NCBI GenBank assembly: GCA_038321965.1 | Contig: JBBQFL010000001.1 | Location: forward strand, 1-64,000 | Length of the DNA: 64,000 nt | Direction: 5' to 3' | From: UKL13-2 sp038321965 | GTDB taxonomy: Bacteria > Pseudomonadota > Gammaproteobacteria > Burkholderiales > Usitatibacteraceae | In this document: piece by piece, positions 40,834 through 49,291 of the stretch | Numbering within the stretch: the stretch's first letter is position 1 | Layout: the number at the start of each line of letters is the position of its first letter | Program-made: the position numbers and the translations under genes | The notes under the pieces: generated by a model | Told to the model about the DNA's origin: nothing | Databases searched by the model: none | Seen by the model: the letters and a program-made list of their open reading frames with translations, nothing else

Positions 40834-41172
40834 ATGAAAACACAATTTGAATTCATATTAATTGGGGTTGGCATCAACACCGTCACGACCAAGGGTGAGG
40901 TTTGCAATCCTCCTCCAGAATGGCCAGATACCTGCCCGAAAGGTGTGCCCAGCTTTCGGGCCGATGAAGGCCCCGAAGTGGAGAAGTATGCCGAAGACGG
41001 CTACATTAGGATACAGGGACCTGGAAGGCCGGAAATCTTGGGCGGCTCGCGGTTTGACACTGAGGCCGCAGCAATGAACTGGCTCGACGGTAAGGATGGC
41101 GTCAAGTTCAAGACGGTATTCAAGAACGTGTTTCTGGCACGCGTCGTCGCGCTTTCACAGCCACAACCATGA
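40834..41172 (+). CDS. Unknown 112-residue protein encoded with a caspase-like protease
   Basis: I do not recognise this family. The protein has a strong ribosome binding site (AGAGGAGAAA) and starts MKTQFEFILIGVGINTV. It has two cysteines in VCNPPPEWPDTCPKG, then an acidic middle (DEGPEVEKYAEDGYIRIQGPG) and a region SRFDTEAAAMNWLDGKDGVKF. No signal peptide or membrane helix is evident. Its stop overlaps the protease start (ATGA), so the two are translated together. It may be an inhibitor, adaptor, chaperone or substrate of the protease; the sequence does not say which. Confidence 0.6.
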   Translation: MKTQFEFILIGVGINTVTTKGEVCNPPPEWPDTCPKGVPSFRADEGPEVEKYAEDGYIRIQGPGRPEILGGSRFDTEAAAMNWLDGKDGVKFKTVFKNVFLARVVALSQPQP

Positions 41173-42401
41173 AGATTAATCTGGGCTTGTATATGAATGC
41201 CAAGCGCGGCTTCACCGGCAGCGGCGCACTCAATCCCTACGCAGTTCTCAATATCGAACAACTATTACAGCTGCGTGATCGCGCCGACAAGCCGCTTTCA
41301 AATCTGAACATTGAAGTACGACTCGCCCGCGACAGACGCGAACACTGGCGACCGACCGATGACGGCATGGATACCTTCGAAGAGATACATTGGTGCGGAG
41401 CACGCGAATTTGATCCATTGACGATCCGTGGCAAGTTGCTGCAAGGGCCCGTGGGCAGTCCAGTTTCGTGGGGACGTGGCAAATTGTTGACTTCGGAGGC
41501 ACTGGAGTCCTTCATCGTCAAACTACGCAAGCGCGACTCCCAAGCAAAGAACGTGCTGGTGCTATGGGGGCATGCGGACGGACCGCGAGGTTTTTTGTTC
41601 TCGCTTATCAGTGAGGTGCAAGGCAGATGGGGCCGCGACATCCTGTCACCGCTGGAAGTTGAACGCGCGCTGGCAAAAGCCGGCGAGGGACTCGATCCAC
41701 TGAAGTTTGTGTGCATGGATGCGTGTCAGGGCGCCTGCCTGGAATTTGCCAGTGTGCTGCTGCCGCACGCCGAGTTTTTCATCGCCAGCCAGGCGCCGGT
41801 GCCAGGCCGTGGCTGGAACTATGGTTCCTGGCCGGCGTCATTGAACACTGCGCCCAATGATTGGGAAGCCGCTGCGATCACTATCGCCGACAATTATGCG
41901 ACCAACAATCCACGCAACGCATCGATTTCCGTTATTCGTCTTGAAAGGATTGCGAACGTGCTGGAGAAACTGCAAAAGGTCACCTTGCAATTTCGAAATG
42001 ACCCGGTCGCGCGCGCGCAATTGCTCGACGCACGACAGGCGGTGCCCACTTATGACAAGGACCTCCGTGGCCTGGTCGATTTCGTTGCGCTGTTCGATGA
42101 AGCGGCAACACGCGTCGCGCCGGTGAACCTTGCCAACGAGTGTCGCGATCTCGCCGCCGCCATGCGTGGCGCAATCGCGGTATCCCGAGTTTCCGCGGAT
42201 TTGCAGATGCAGGACCCAATGAACGGATGCTCAATATTCTTTCCGACCAGCAAAAGCGCGTTTGGCGAACCCTGGGACGAAATCACCAGTAGTATCTATT
42301 TCAAAGACTCTGACCAACTGGCACTATTCAAGAAAACCGGTTGGCACGAATTGTTAAAACTACTGGTGCCATCGGTTGCTCGCAGGCCGCAAATGCCTTA
42401 G
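41169..42401 (+). CDS. Clostripain-like (C11, caspase-fold) cysteine peptidase
   Basis: The 410-residue protein has the two catalytic segments of caspase-fold peptidases: NVLVLWGHADGPRG, where H135 is the likely catalytic histidine, and KFVCMDACQGACLEFA, where C186 is the likely nucleophile. The spacing (about 51 residues) and the hydrophobic strands before each motif fit clostripain/C11 enzymes. There is no signal peptide, so it is probably cytoplasmic, unlike secreted clostripain. A C-terminal ~180 residues contain helices and the segment NGCSIFFPTSKSAFG, also seen in C11 relatives. It is coupled to the 112-residue gene and divergent from a sensory operon. Confidence 0.8.
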   Translation: MKINLGLYMNAKRGFTGSGALNPYAVLNIEQLLQLRDRADKPLSNLNIEVRLARDRREHWRPTDDGMDTFEEIHWCGAREFDPLTIRGKLLQGPVGSPVSWGRGKLLTSEALESFIVKLRKRDSQAKNVLVLWGHADGPRGFLFSLISEVQGRWGRDILSPLEVERALAKAGEGLDPLKFVCMDACQGACLEFASVLLPHAEFFIASQAPVPGRGWNYGSWPASLNTAPNDWEAAAITIADNYATNNPRNASISVIRLERIANVLEKLQKVTLQFRNDPVARAQLLDARQAVPTYDKDLRGLVDFVALFDEAATRVAPVNLANECRDLAAAMRGAIAVSRVSADLQMQDPMNGCSIFFPTSKSAFGEPWDEITSSIYFKDSDQLALFKKTGWHELLKLLVPSVARRPQMP

Positions 42402-42465
42402 ACCGGCATGTTGATGTCCTTGGTATAGTCTGCTGCTCGGGTCTCAACGTTGACGAAAGCACGCC

Positions 42466-43467
42466 ATGCAATATCGCAATCTTGGTAAAAGCCAGCTTAA
42501 GGTTTCTGCGCTCTGCCTCGGCACCATGATGTTCGGTGATCAGACAGAGCTTCCTCACGCGCGCAGCATTGTGGCTCACGCACGCGAGCACGGCGTCAAT
42601 TTCATCGATACGGCGGATGTCTATTCGACCGGCGCGTCCGAAACCATGGTCGGCGAGTTGCTGCGCGGTGATCGTGACAGCTGGGTGCTGGCCACCAAGA
42701 TTGGCAACAAGATGTCGGACAAGCTTAACGAGTCGCACTACTCGCGAGCCTGGATGATGCGCGAAGTCGAGGCGAGTCTGGCGCGGCTCAGCACTGATTA
42801 CATCGACATCTATTATCTGCACCGCGATTACAACGGCATGGACCTGGAAGAGCCACTGCGCGCAATCGATGCGCTGCTGCGCGAGGGCAAGATTCGCTAC
42901 TGGGGCGTGTCGAATTTCCGTGGTTGGCGCATTGCCGAAGCCTGCAGCATGGCGCGTGAACTGAGCATGCCCGGCCCCGTCGTCTGCCAGCCCTATTACA
43001 ACCTGCTCAACCGCATGCCGGAAGTCGAAGTGCTGCCAGCTTGTGCACACTATGGCCTTGGCGTGGTGCCTTATAGTCCGATTGCGCGCGGTGTGTTGGC
43101 GGGAAAATATGTGCCGGGTGCCCAGCCTTCCGCGGATACCCGGGCCGGTCGCGGCGACAAACGCATCATGCAAACCGAATTCCGCGAAGAGTCGCTGGTG
43201 ATCGCGCAGACATTGCAGAACGAATGCGCGAAGAGAAACACTTCGCTCGCGCACTTTGCGACCGCATGGGTGCTGGCAAACAAGACTGTAAGTGCAGTCA
43301 TCGCCGGGCCGCGCACACTGGCGCAATGGCAGGATTATTTTGGCGCGCTCAATGTGGCGATCACTGCCGAGGATGAAGCACTGGTCGATTCGCTGGTGAG
43401 CCCGGGTCATCCGTCGACGCCGGGATACACCGATCCGGTTTACCCTTTGGAAAGTGGGCGGCCGTAA
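42466..43467 (+). CDS. Aldo/keto reductase
   Basis: The 333-residue NADPH-dependent oxidoreductase has the catalytic tetrad: Asp and Tyr in FIDTADVYSTGASE, Lys in VLATKIGNK and His in IYYLHRDYNG. The cofactor-binding segment SAVIAGPRTLAQWQD lies near the C-terminus. It reduces aldehydes or ketones to alcohols; the substrate is unknown. It stands alone, between the protease operon and a palindromic repeat at its 3' end, converging on the molybdenum hydroxylase genes. Confidence 0.9.
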   Translation: MQYRNLGKSQLKVSALCLGTMMFGDQTELPHARSIVAHAREHGVNFIDTADVYSTGASETMVGELLRGDRDSWVLATKIGNKMSDKLNESHYSRAWMMREVEASLARLSTDYIDIYYLHRDYNGMDLEEPLRAIDALLREGKIRYWGVSNFRGWRIAEACSMARELSMPGPVVCQPYYNLLNRMPEVEVLPACAHYGLGVVPYSPIARGVLAGKYVPGAQPSADTRAGRGDKRIMQTEFREESLVIAQTLQNECAKRNTSLAHFATAWVLANKTVSAVIAGPRTLAQWQDYFGALNVAITAEDEALVDSLVSPGHPSTPGYTDPVYPLESGRP

Positions 43468-43471
43468 AAAG

Positions 43472-43535
43472 AGAAACTCGCCGACTGGCGCGCCTTTCCG
43501 GCCGAAATGCCACCGAAAATCTCGCCAATAGCCGA
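43472..43535. repeat. Member of the palindromic intergenic repeat family
   Basis: GACTGGCGCGCCTTTCCGGC with CGAAATGCC closely matches the left half of the 6734 repeat (CACTGGCGCGCTTTTCAGGC). The right half (CTCGCCAATAGCC) matches the copy at 46263. It lies in the convergent gap between the aldo/keto reductase and the molybdenum hydroxylase gene. Confidence 0.55.
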
Positions 43536-43551
43536 TCTATACGAATCTACC

Positions 43552-45693
43552 CTAGGCAGATCTCAAATCCGCCGCCTCAATCGGCAGCTTGCGCACCCGC
43601 CTTCCTGTCGCCGCAAACACCGCGTTCGCCACACTGGGCCCGCAAGTCGCCACCACCGGCTCACCGACACCGCCAGGCTTTTCAGTGGACGCCACCAGAT
43701 GCACGTCCACCACCGGCATTTGATTCATGCGCATCACCGGGTAATCGTGGAAGTTACTTTGTTCGACCTTGCCGTCCTTGAAGGTGATCTTCGATAAAAG
43801 CACCGCCGACATGCCGTAGGCCACGCTCGATTCCACCTGCCCCTTGACGATGTCGGGGTTAATCATGGTGCCGCAGTCGACCGCGCAGGTCACTTTGTGT
43901 ACGCGCACCTCGCCCTTGTCGATCGAGACCTCGGAGACTTGCGCGACGTAGGTGCCATAACCCTCCATCAGCGCAACACCATGAAAGCGGCCCTTCGGCG
44001 CTTTGCCCCACCCGGCTTTGCTGGTGGCGATGTTCAACACGTTGCGAAAGCGTTCGGCTTCTTTGCCGTTGAGCATCGCCAACCGGTAGGCGACCGGATC
44101 TTTGCCGCTGGCCGAGGCTAACTCGTCGATGAAACTCTCGTTGGCAAAGCAATTGAGCGCATGCGAAACCGAGCGCCAGTAACCAACGCGCACACCAGCA
44201 TCATGTATCGCCATTTCGACGCTGGTGTTGGCGATGTCGTACGGCAGCAACGAGGCTTCGGTCATGAAGGGGTCGATGCCGTCTTTGACGAAGGCGCCGA
44301 ACAACCGCGAAGTAACTGAGGGCGACGTAAGGCGAAATTTCATTGCCACCGGTTTGCCGCTGGCATCCAAACCGGCCGAGAGCGTGTTCAGACTCACCGG
44401 ACGATAAAAGTCGTGCGTCATGTCGTCTTCGCGCGTCCAGATTAGCTTCACCGGCTTGCCGACGGCTTTGGAAATCTGTACCGCCTGCACGATGAAGTCG
44501 ACATCGATGCGCCTGCCGAAACCACCACCGAGGAACGTCGTGTGCACCTTCACCTTTTCCTTGGGGAAACCGGTGATCTGCATCGCCACACCTTCAGCCA
44601 ATTGCGGAAATTGCGTCGGCCCGTAGATGTCGCAGCCATCGGCACGCACATCGGCGGTGAAGTTCATTGGCTCCATGGTCGCGTGGGCTAGGAAGGGCAG
44701 CTCGTAAGTGGCCTCGATCTTCTTTGCGGCACCGATCATCGCGGCATCTACATCACCGGTCTTCTTCAGCATGGCTGCGGGTTTCGCCAACGCGTCTTTC
44801 AGGCCCTGTGAAATGCTGGCCGAAGAGAGCGTCGCACCCTTGCCATTGTCCCAGGTGATGTTGAGTGCATCGCGCGCAGATTTGGCCTGCCAGAATGAGT
44901 TGGCGACAACCGCAACGCCATCGTCGATCTTCACCACCGCCATCACGCCCGGCATCGATTTGGCCTTCACGTCGTCCACGCTGAGCGGCTTGCCGCCCAA
45001 CACCGGGCATTGCGCCAGAGAGGCGATCATCATGCCGGGCAGTTGCACATCAATACCATATTCGGCCTTGCCCGTTACTTTCGCGGGCGTGTCGAGGCGC
45101 TTGATGGGCTTGCCGATAATTTTCCACGCTTTTGCCTCCTTGAGCTTCACGTCCTTCGGTACCGGCAGCAGTGCCGCCTTTGCAGCAAGCTGTCCATAAA
45201 AAAGCTTTTTGCCACCTTTGCTAAACACCATGCCGTTGTCGGCACGGCAATCGACCTCCGGGATTTTCCATTCCTGCGCGGCGGCAGAAATGAGCATCAT
45301 GCGCGCCTGCGCGCCGGCCTTGCGCAGGCCGTCGAAGGCGTCGCGCACACTGGTGGAGCTGCCGGTAAGTTGTCCGCCCAGCAACGCGTTTATGTAGATC
45401 GGATCGGCGCCGGCCATTTCAATTTTTACGCGCCGCAGATCCACTTCGAGCTCCTCTGCGACCAACATCGGCATCGCGGTGTAGGTACCCTGGCCCATCT
45501 CGGAGCGATGACAAATGATGGTGACGCTGTTGTCTCCGCCAACCTGCACCCAACCATTGATCGCGGTGGTCGGCAATTCGGTTTTGCCTGCTTTCGCGCT
45601 GGCCGGGATTTGAAAGCCCACCATTAGCGCGCCGGATAAGGCGGCAGAGGATTTAAGGAAATCGCGGCGGCTGCTGCTTTTGAGTGTAGTCAT
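43552..45693 (-). CDS. Molybdopterin-binding aldehyde/isoquinoline oxidoreductase large subunit (IorB-like)
   Basis: The 713-residue protein is the catalytic subunit of a xanthine-oxidase-family hydroxylase of the IorB (CoxL-like) branch. It begins with a Tat signal (SSRRDFLKSSAALSGALMVG) and is likely periplasmic. Family marks include SEMGQGTYTAMPMLVAEEL, LGGQLTGSSTSVRDAF, TTFLGGGFGRRIDVDF and the C-terminal AVDCGTMINPDIVKGQVE, which binds the cofactor region. An AAGGAGG ribosome binding site precedes the start, 2 bases after the small-subunit stop. The true substrate (aldehyde or N-heterocycle) is not known. Confidence 0.88.
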   Translation of the reverse strand: MTTLKSSSRRDFLKSSAALSGALMVGFQIPASAKAGKTELPTTAINGWVQVGGDNSVTIICHRSEMGQGTYTAMPMLVAEELEVDLRRVKIEMAGADPIYINALLGGQLTGSSTSVRDAFDGLRKAGAQARMMLISAAAQEWKIPEVDCRADNGMVFSKGGKKLFYGQLAAKAALLPVPKDVKLKEAKAWKIIGKPIKRLDTPAKVTGKAEYGIDVQLPGMMIASLAQCPVLGGKPLSVDDVKAKSMPGVMAVVKIDDGVAVVANSFWQAKSARDALNITWDNGKGATLSSASISQGLKDALAKPAAMLKKTGDVDAAMIGAAKKIEATYELPFLAHATMEPMNFTADVRADGCDIYGPTQFPQLAEGVAMQITGFPKEKVKVHTTFLGGGFGRRIDVDFIVQAVQISKAVGKPVKLIWTREDDMTHDFYRPVSLNTLSAGLDASGKPVAMKFRLTSPSVTSRLFGAFVKDGIDPFMTEASLLPYDIANTSVEMAIHDAGVRVGYWRSVSHALNCFANESFIDELASASGKDPVAYRLAMLNGKEAERFRNVLNIATSKAGWGKAPKGRFHGVALMEGYGTYVAQVSEVSIDKGEVRVHKVTCAVDCGTMINPDIVKGQVESSVAYGMSAVLLSKITFKDGKVEQSNFHDYPVMRMNQMPVVDVHLVASTEKPGGVGEPVVATCGPSVANAVFAATGRRVRKLPIEAADLRSA

Positions 45694-45695
45694 GA

Positions 45696-46172
45696 TTAAG
45701 CCTCCTTCTTGCCGGACATCTGTGCGGCGGCCTTGTGAATCGCTGCACGCATGCGCTGATAGGTGCCACAGCGGCAGATATTGCCGCTCATCGCGGCATC
45801 AATATCGGCGTCGGAAGGATTTTTGTTTTTGGTCAGCAACGCAACTGCCGACATGATCTGGCCGGACTGGCAGTAACCGCATTGTGGAACATCCAGTTCG
45901 ATCCAGGCTTTTTGCACCGGATGCAAACCCCTGCTGGCAATGCCCTCGATGGTGGTGATTTTCTTGCCTTCCACCGCCGACAGCGGGGTAGAGCAGGACC
46001 GCGCGGGTTCGCCATCAATGTGGACTGTACAGGCGCCGCAAAGCGCCATGCCGCAGCCGAATTTGGTGCCGTTCATTTTGAGCTCGTCGCGCAGCGCCCA
46101 CAGCAATGGCGTGTCGGGACTTGCGTTAATGGTGACGGCTTTGCCGTTGACAGTCAGTTTTGCCACGATCAT
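45696..46172 (-). CDS. [2Fe-2S] subunit of the molybdenum hydroxylase (IorA-like)
   Basis: The 158-residue protein holds two [2Fe-2S] clusters: a plant-type one (KFGCGMALCGACTVHIDG with SC) and an all-helical one (CGYCQSGQIMSAVALL then GNICRCGTYQRMRAAI). It passes electrons from the molybdenum site of the adjacent large subunit. It has no signal peptide of its own, so it is probably co-exported with the Tat-bearing partner. A GAGGGGAA element precedes the ATG. Confidence 0.92.
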   Translation of the reverse strand: MIVAKLTVNGKAVTINASPDTPLLWALRDELKMNGTKFGCGMALCGACTVHIDGEPARSCSTPLSAVEGKKITTIEGIASRGLHPVQKAWIELDVPQCGYCQSGQIMSAVALLTKNKNPSDADIDAAMSGNICRCGTYQRMRAAIHKAAAQMSGKKEA

Positions 46173-46262
46173 TTCCCCTCATGAAATTTACGAGCCAGCG
46201 GGAAAATGTACGCCGATGCGGCGGGATTGTAATGCTGTGGCGCACAAATAATCGTGCGAACG

Positions 46263-46329
46263 AAAACCCTAGCACCGGCGGGCTCCTCGAGGCAATTTCT
46301 GCCTGAAAGCCTCGCCAATGCTAGGGTTT
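46263..46329. repeat. Member of the palindromic intergenic repeat family, at the end of the TRAP operon
   Basis: AAACCCTAGCACCGGCG with GGCT at the left pairs with AGCCTCGCCAATGCTAGGGTTT at the right, a stem of about 20 pairs with a few mismatches. It lies 20 bases after the dctM stop and could protect or terminate that transcript. Its outer part shares CTAGCAC-GGCG-GGCT with the copy at 31631. Confidence 0.7.
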
Positions 46330-46349
46330 ACTTTGCCGAACGGTTACCT

Positions 46350-47633
46350 TTAACCCATCAGCAAGCGCGGCAGCCACATCGAAAACGCGGGAACGTACGT
46401 AACGAACATGAGTGCGGCAATCAGCGCCCCGTAAAACGGCAATATAGTCTTCATTACCTCGCCGACCGAAATACCGCCAATCGCGCAGCCGACGAATTGC
46501 GTCGTTCCCACCGGCGGCGTGTTCAATCCCAACGCACAGTTGATCAGCATCACCATGCCGAACTGTACCGGGTCCATGCCGTACTTCATGGCAATCGGCA
46601 AGAAAATTGGCGTGCAGATCAGGATCGTGCTCGCCATATCCATGAAGGTACCGAGTAAAAAGAGGATGAGATTGATAAGGAAGAAAATCATCCACGGATT
46701 GGTTGAAATAGTTGCCAGCAGGTCACCGGCCAGATCGGCAACTTCGTAGAGTGCCATCAAGTACTGGAACATGGTCGAGACGCCGATCAGCAGCAATACC
46801 ACACCGGTTGTTTTGACGGCTCGGGCGGCAGCCTTCAGAAATTTCTGCCACGTCATCGTGCGGTAGATAAAAAACGTCAACATGATCGAGTACACGACCG
46901 CGACCGATGCCGACTCCGTGGCAGTGAACACACCTGAGAGAATGCCGACGAGGATGATGACGATGATGAGCAGTCCCGGTGTCGCCGCAGCGAGCGAGCG
47001 CCCTACAGCGTTCCAGCCGGGAAACACACCAGCCGGATAGCCGCGCTTGACGGCAACGGCGTAGGCTGCGATCAGCATGCAAATCGTCAGCACCAGTGCG
47101 GGCACCACGCCAGCGGCGATCAGCTTGCCGATCGATACCGTTCCACCGGCGGCCAGCGAATAGATGATCATGTTGTGGCTGGTTGGCATCAGCGCGCCGA
47201 CCAGCGAGGCGTGCGTGGTTACATTCACCGCATAGTCAGCGTGATAGCCCTCTTTTTTCATCATCGGGATCATCACCGCACCCATGGCCGAAACGTCAGC
47301 CACTGGCGAACCCGATACGCCACCGAACAGCGTGCAAGCGACGACGTTGGCCATGCCCAGACCACCACGTATATGACCCACCACGCTCTTGGCAAGATCG
47401 ACGATTTTGTCGGCAATGCCGCCGTGCAGCATCAGCTCGCCGCTGAAGACAAAAAACGGGATGGCCAAAAACGAGAAAATATTCATGCCCGACATCATTT
47501 GCTGGAACAGCACGGCGATGGGCAAACCCTCATAGAGAATGGTGCAAACGGCCGACAGCCCAATCGCGAACGCAACGGGAACACCTAGCGCCAGCAGAAT
47601 GATGAAGGAGACGCAAAGAATGGTCAGTGCCAT
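46350..47633 (-). CDS. TRAP transporter large permease (DctM type)
   Basis: The 427-residue inner-membrane protein has about a dozen hydrophobic segments and the family signatures GVPVAFAIGLSAV, IPFFVFSGELMLHGGIA, GGVSGSPVADVSAMGAVMIP, PTSHNMIIYSLAAGG and NTPPVGTTQFVGCAIG. It forms the sodium-coupled channel of a TRAP importer. ATG 47633 overlaps the DctQ gene by 10 bases; the longer upstream frame is inside dctQ. The operon context points to galacturonate or glucuronate as substrate. Confidence 0.9.
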   Translation of the reverse strand: MALTILCVSFIILLALGVPVAFAIGLSAVCTILYEGLPIAVLFQQMMSGMNIFSFLAIPFFVFSGELMLHGGIADKIVDLAKSVVGHIRGGLGMANVVACTLFGGVSGSPVADVSAMGAVMIPMMKKEGYHADYAVNVTTHASLVGALMPTSHNMIIYSLAAGGTVSIGKLIAAGVVPALVLTICMLIAAYAVAVKRGYPAGVFPGWNAVGRSLAAATPGLLIIVIILVGILSGVFTATESASVAVVYSIMLTFFIYRTMTWQKFLKAAARAVKTTGVVLLLIGVSTMFQYLMALYEVADLAGDLLATISTNPWMIFFLINLILFLLGTFMDMASTILICTPIFLPIAMKYGMDPVQFGMVMLINCALGLNTPPVGTTQFVGCAIGGISVGEVMKTILPFYGALIAALMFVTYVPAFSMWLPRLLMG

Positions 47634-48172
47634 GCTGGCTCCACTTCGGTGCCGTGGAATAAGGCGATCAAATGCTCGAGCGAAAACAGCATGATCAGCC
47701 CACCAGAAATCACTAGCGGCACGTAACGCACCGCCTCGGAAAGATTGATATTGGCAAGTTTGTATGAAGCCACCGACTCTCCCAGAATCCAACCGTTGTA
47801 AACCATGCAGCCGCCGAAGATCGCGACGAGCACATGGATGATCATTTCGATCTTGTTACGGGGACCCTCCGGAAGCAGGATCAACAGCGATTCCATACCG
47901 ATATGGCCGGCGTCACGCACACCGACCGCAGCACCGATCAGCGTTACATAAAGAATGAGCACCAGTGCCAGGTTCTCAGCCCAGGTGGGGCTGTCGTTCA
48001 ACACGTAGCGGCCAAACACCTGGAAGGCGACGATGGTGACGATGACGAACAAACCAGCGACCGAAAAATACATGCAGTACTTGGCGATGGTCGCGTTCAT
48101 GCGAGTAAGCGAACTGGGCGCTCGTGGCGGACTTGGCGGTTTGTCGGCAACCGGGTTTGACTGACTGTCCAT
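47624..48172 (-). CDS. TRAP transporter small permease (DctQ type)
   Basis: The 182-residue protein has four membrane helices (about residues 32-52, 67-88, 108-128 and 148-170) after a Pro/Ser-rich N-terminus (DKPPSPPRAPSS). FGRYVLNDSPTWAENLALVL is the typical DctQ motif. It lies between the binding protein and the large permease and completes the importer. Confidence 0.9.
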   Translation of the reverse strand: MDSQSNPVADKPPSPPRAPSSLTRMNATIAKYCMYFSVAGLFVIVTIVAFQVFGRYVLNDSPTWAENLALVLILYVTLIGAAVGVRDAGHIGMESLLILLPEGPRNKIEMIIHVLVAIFGGCMVYNGWILGESVASYKLANINLSEAVRYVPLVISGGLIMLFSLEHLIALFHGTEVEPAWH

Positions 48173-48218
48173 TCACTTCCTTAGCTTAACTGATGGTGGA
48201 AAAGACACAAACAGCAAC

Positions 48219-49217
48219 TCATTTCGTGTCTTGAATGCGCTTGACCAGATCTTTTAGCTTCGGTGTATTGGCGAACTTTGTGTATACAGGCTTCATGGCA
48301 TCGACGAACTCCTGCTTGTTCACGACTTCAATGATTTGCGTGCCGGCGGCCACGACAAATTTGCGCGAGCGCACTTCGCGTTCATCCCAGAGATTGCGCA
48401 TGTACGGCACCGAATCCTTCGCCGCTTTGCGAATCATCGCCTGATCTTCCTTGCTGAGCGTATCCCAGATTTTTTTCGAGAAGACCAGTACCTCCGGTGC
48501 GAGCGAGTGTTCGCTCAGGTTGTAGTATTTCGCGGCTTCAAAATGGCGCGAGGATTCGTACGATGGCCAGTTGTTTTCCGCCGCGTCGACGATGCCGGTC
48601 TTGAGTGCGGTGTAGACCTCACCGAAGGGCATCGGTGTCGGATTGGCACCCAGGGCTTCGATCATGGCGACGAACAGGTCGGATTGTTGTACGCGGATTT
48701 TCAAGCCCTTCATGTCGGCCAAGGTCTTGATCGGCTTTTTCGCGGTATAAAACGAACGCGAACCGCTGTCGTAGAAGGCGAGACCAACCAGCCCCTGCGA
48801 TTCCATCGCAGCCAGAATCTCATTGCCGACTGGGCCATCGAGCGTTTTGCGCATGTGTTCAGTGGAGCGAAACACAAACGGCAACACGGTGGGGATGGTT
48901 TCGGGCACCACGCTGTTGAGCGCACCGACGTTGATGCGCATCATGTCCAGGCCACCGATTTTCAACTGTTCGATATTATCCTTTTCGGTGCCAAGGCTAC
49001 CGGAGGCATAGACGCGAATGCCCATTCGTCCCTTCGTCTGTTCGCTGAGCAGTTTGCCGATTTGTTTGACCGCCAGCACCGTCGGATAGTCTCCTGGATG
49101 CACATCGGCGGAACGGAAATCACGGGCATCGCCCGTCGACAAGAAGGCGGCGGCGCAAATAGCACCGCCCACGGAAAGCGCCAAACGACGAAGCGTGCGA
49201 TTGATTTGAATTGACAT
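48219..49217 (-). CDS. TRAP transporter binding protein (DctP type), likely for hexuronate
   Basis: The 332-residue protein has a signal peptide (RRLALSVGGAICAAAFLSTG) and the DctP core: ADVHPGDYPTVLAVKQIGKLL, VYASGSLGTEKDNIEQLKIGGLDMM, LKIRVQQSDLFVAMIEALGANPTPMPFGEVYTALKTGIVDAAENNW. The Arg in LKIRVQ is the residue that clamps the substrate carboxylate in this family. A GGAGGAG ribosome binding site precedes the start. Co-transcription with uronate dehydrogenase and lactonase makes galacturonate/glucuronate the likely ligand. Confidence 0.9.
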   Translation of the reverse strand: MSIQINRTLRRLALSVGGAICAAAFLSTGDARDFRSADVHPGDYPTVLAVKQIGKLLSEQTKGRMGIRVYASGSLGTEKDNIEQLKIGGLDMMRINVGALNSVVPETIPTVLPFVFRSTEHMRKTLDGPVGNEILAAMESQGLVGLAFYDSGSRSFYTAKKPIKTLADMKGLKIRVQQSDLFVAMIEALGANPTPMPFGEVYTALKTGIVDAAENNWPSYESSRHFEAAKYYNLSEHSLAPEVLVFSKKIWDTLSKEDQAMIRKAAKDSVPYMRNLWDEREVRSRKFVVAAGTQIIEVVNKQEFVDAMKPVYTKFANTPKLKDLVKRIQDTK

Positions 49218-49291
49218 ATAGAACTCCTCCAGTGATGACCCATCGCTCTTTAATCAAAAGAGCTGGTTTTCTTTATTTAGTTGCGTTTCTG

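Noticed and set aside
42328..43410. A 360-codon minus-strand frame over the aldo/keto reductase
   Set aside because: The plus strand has the full catalytic tetrad; the antisense reading is rich in His, Arg and Ala without any motif.
48336..49214. A 292-codon plus-strand frame over the TRAP binding-protein gene
   Set aside because: It lies entirely opposite a well-supported DctP gene with signal peptide and family motifs.
49245..49263. Hairpin GCTCTTT/AAAGAGC between the lactonase and dctP genes as terminator
   Set aside because: The T-rich side lies on the plus strand, where no gene is transcribed; on the operon strand no T-run follows. It is too short to claim a role.
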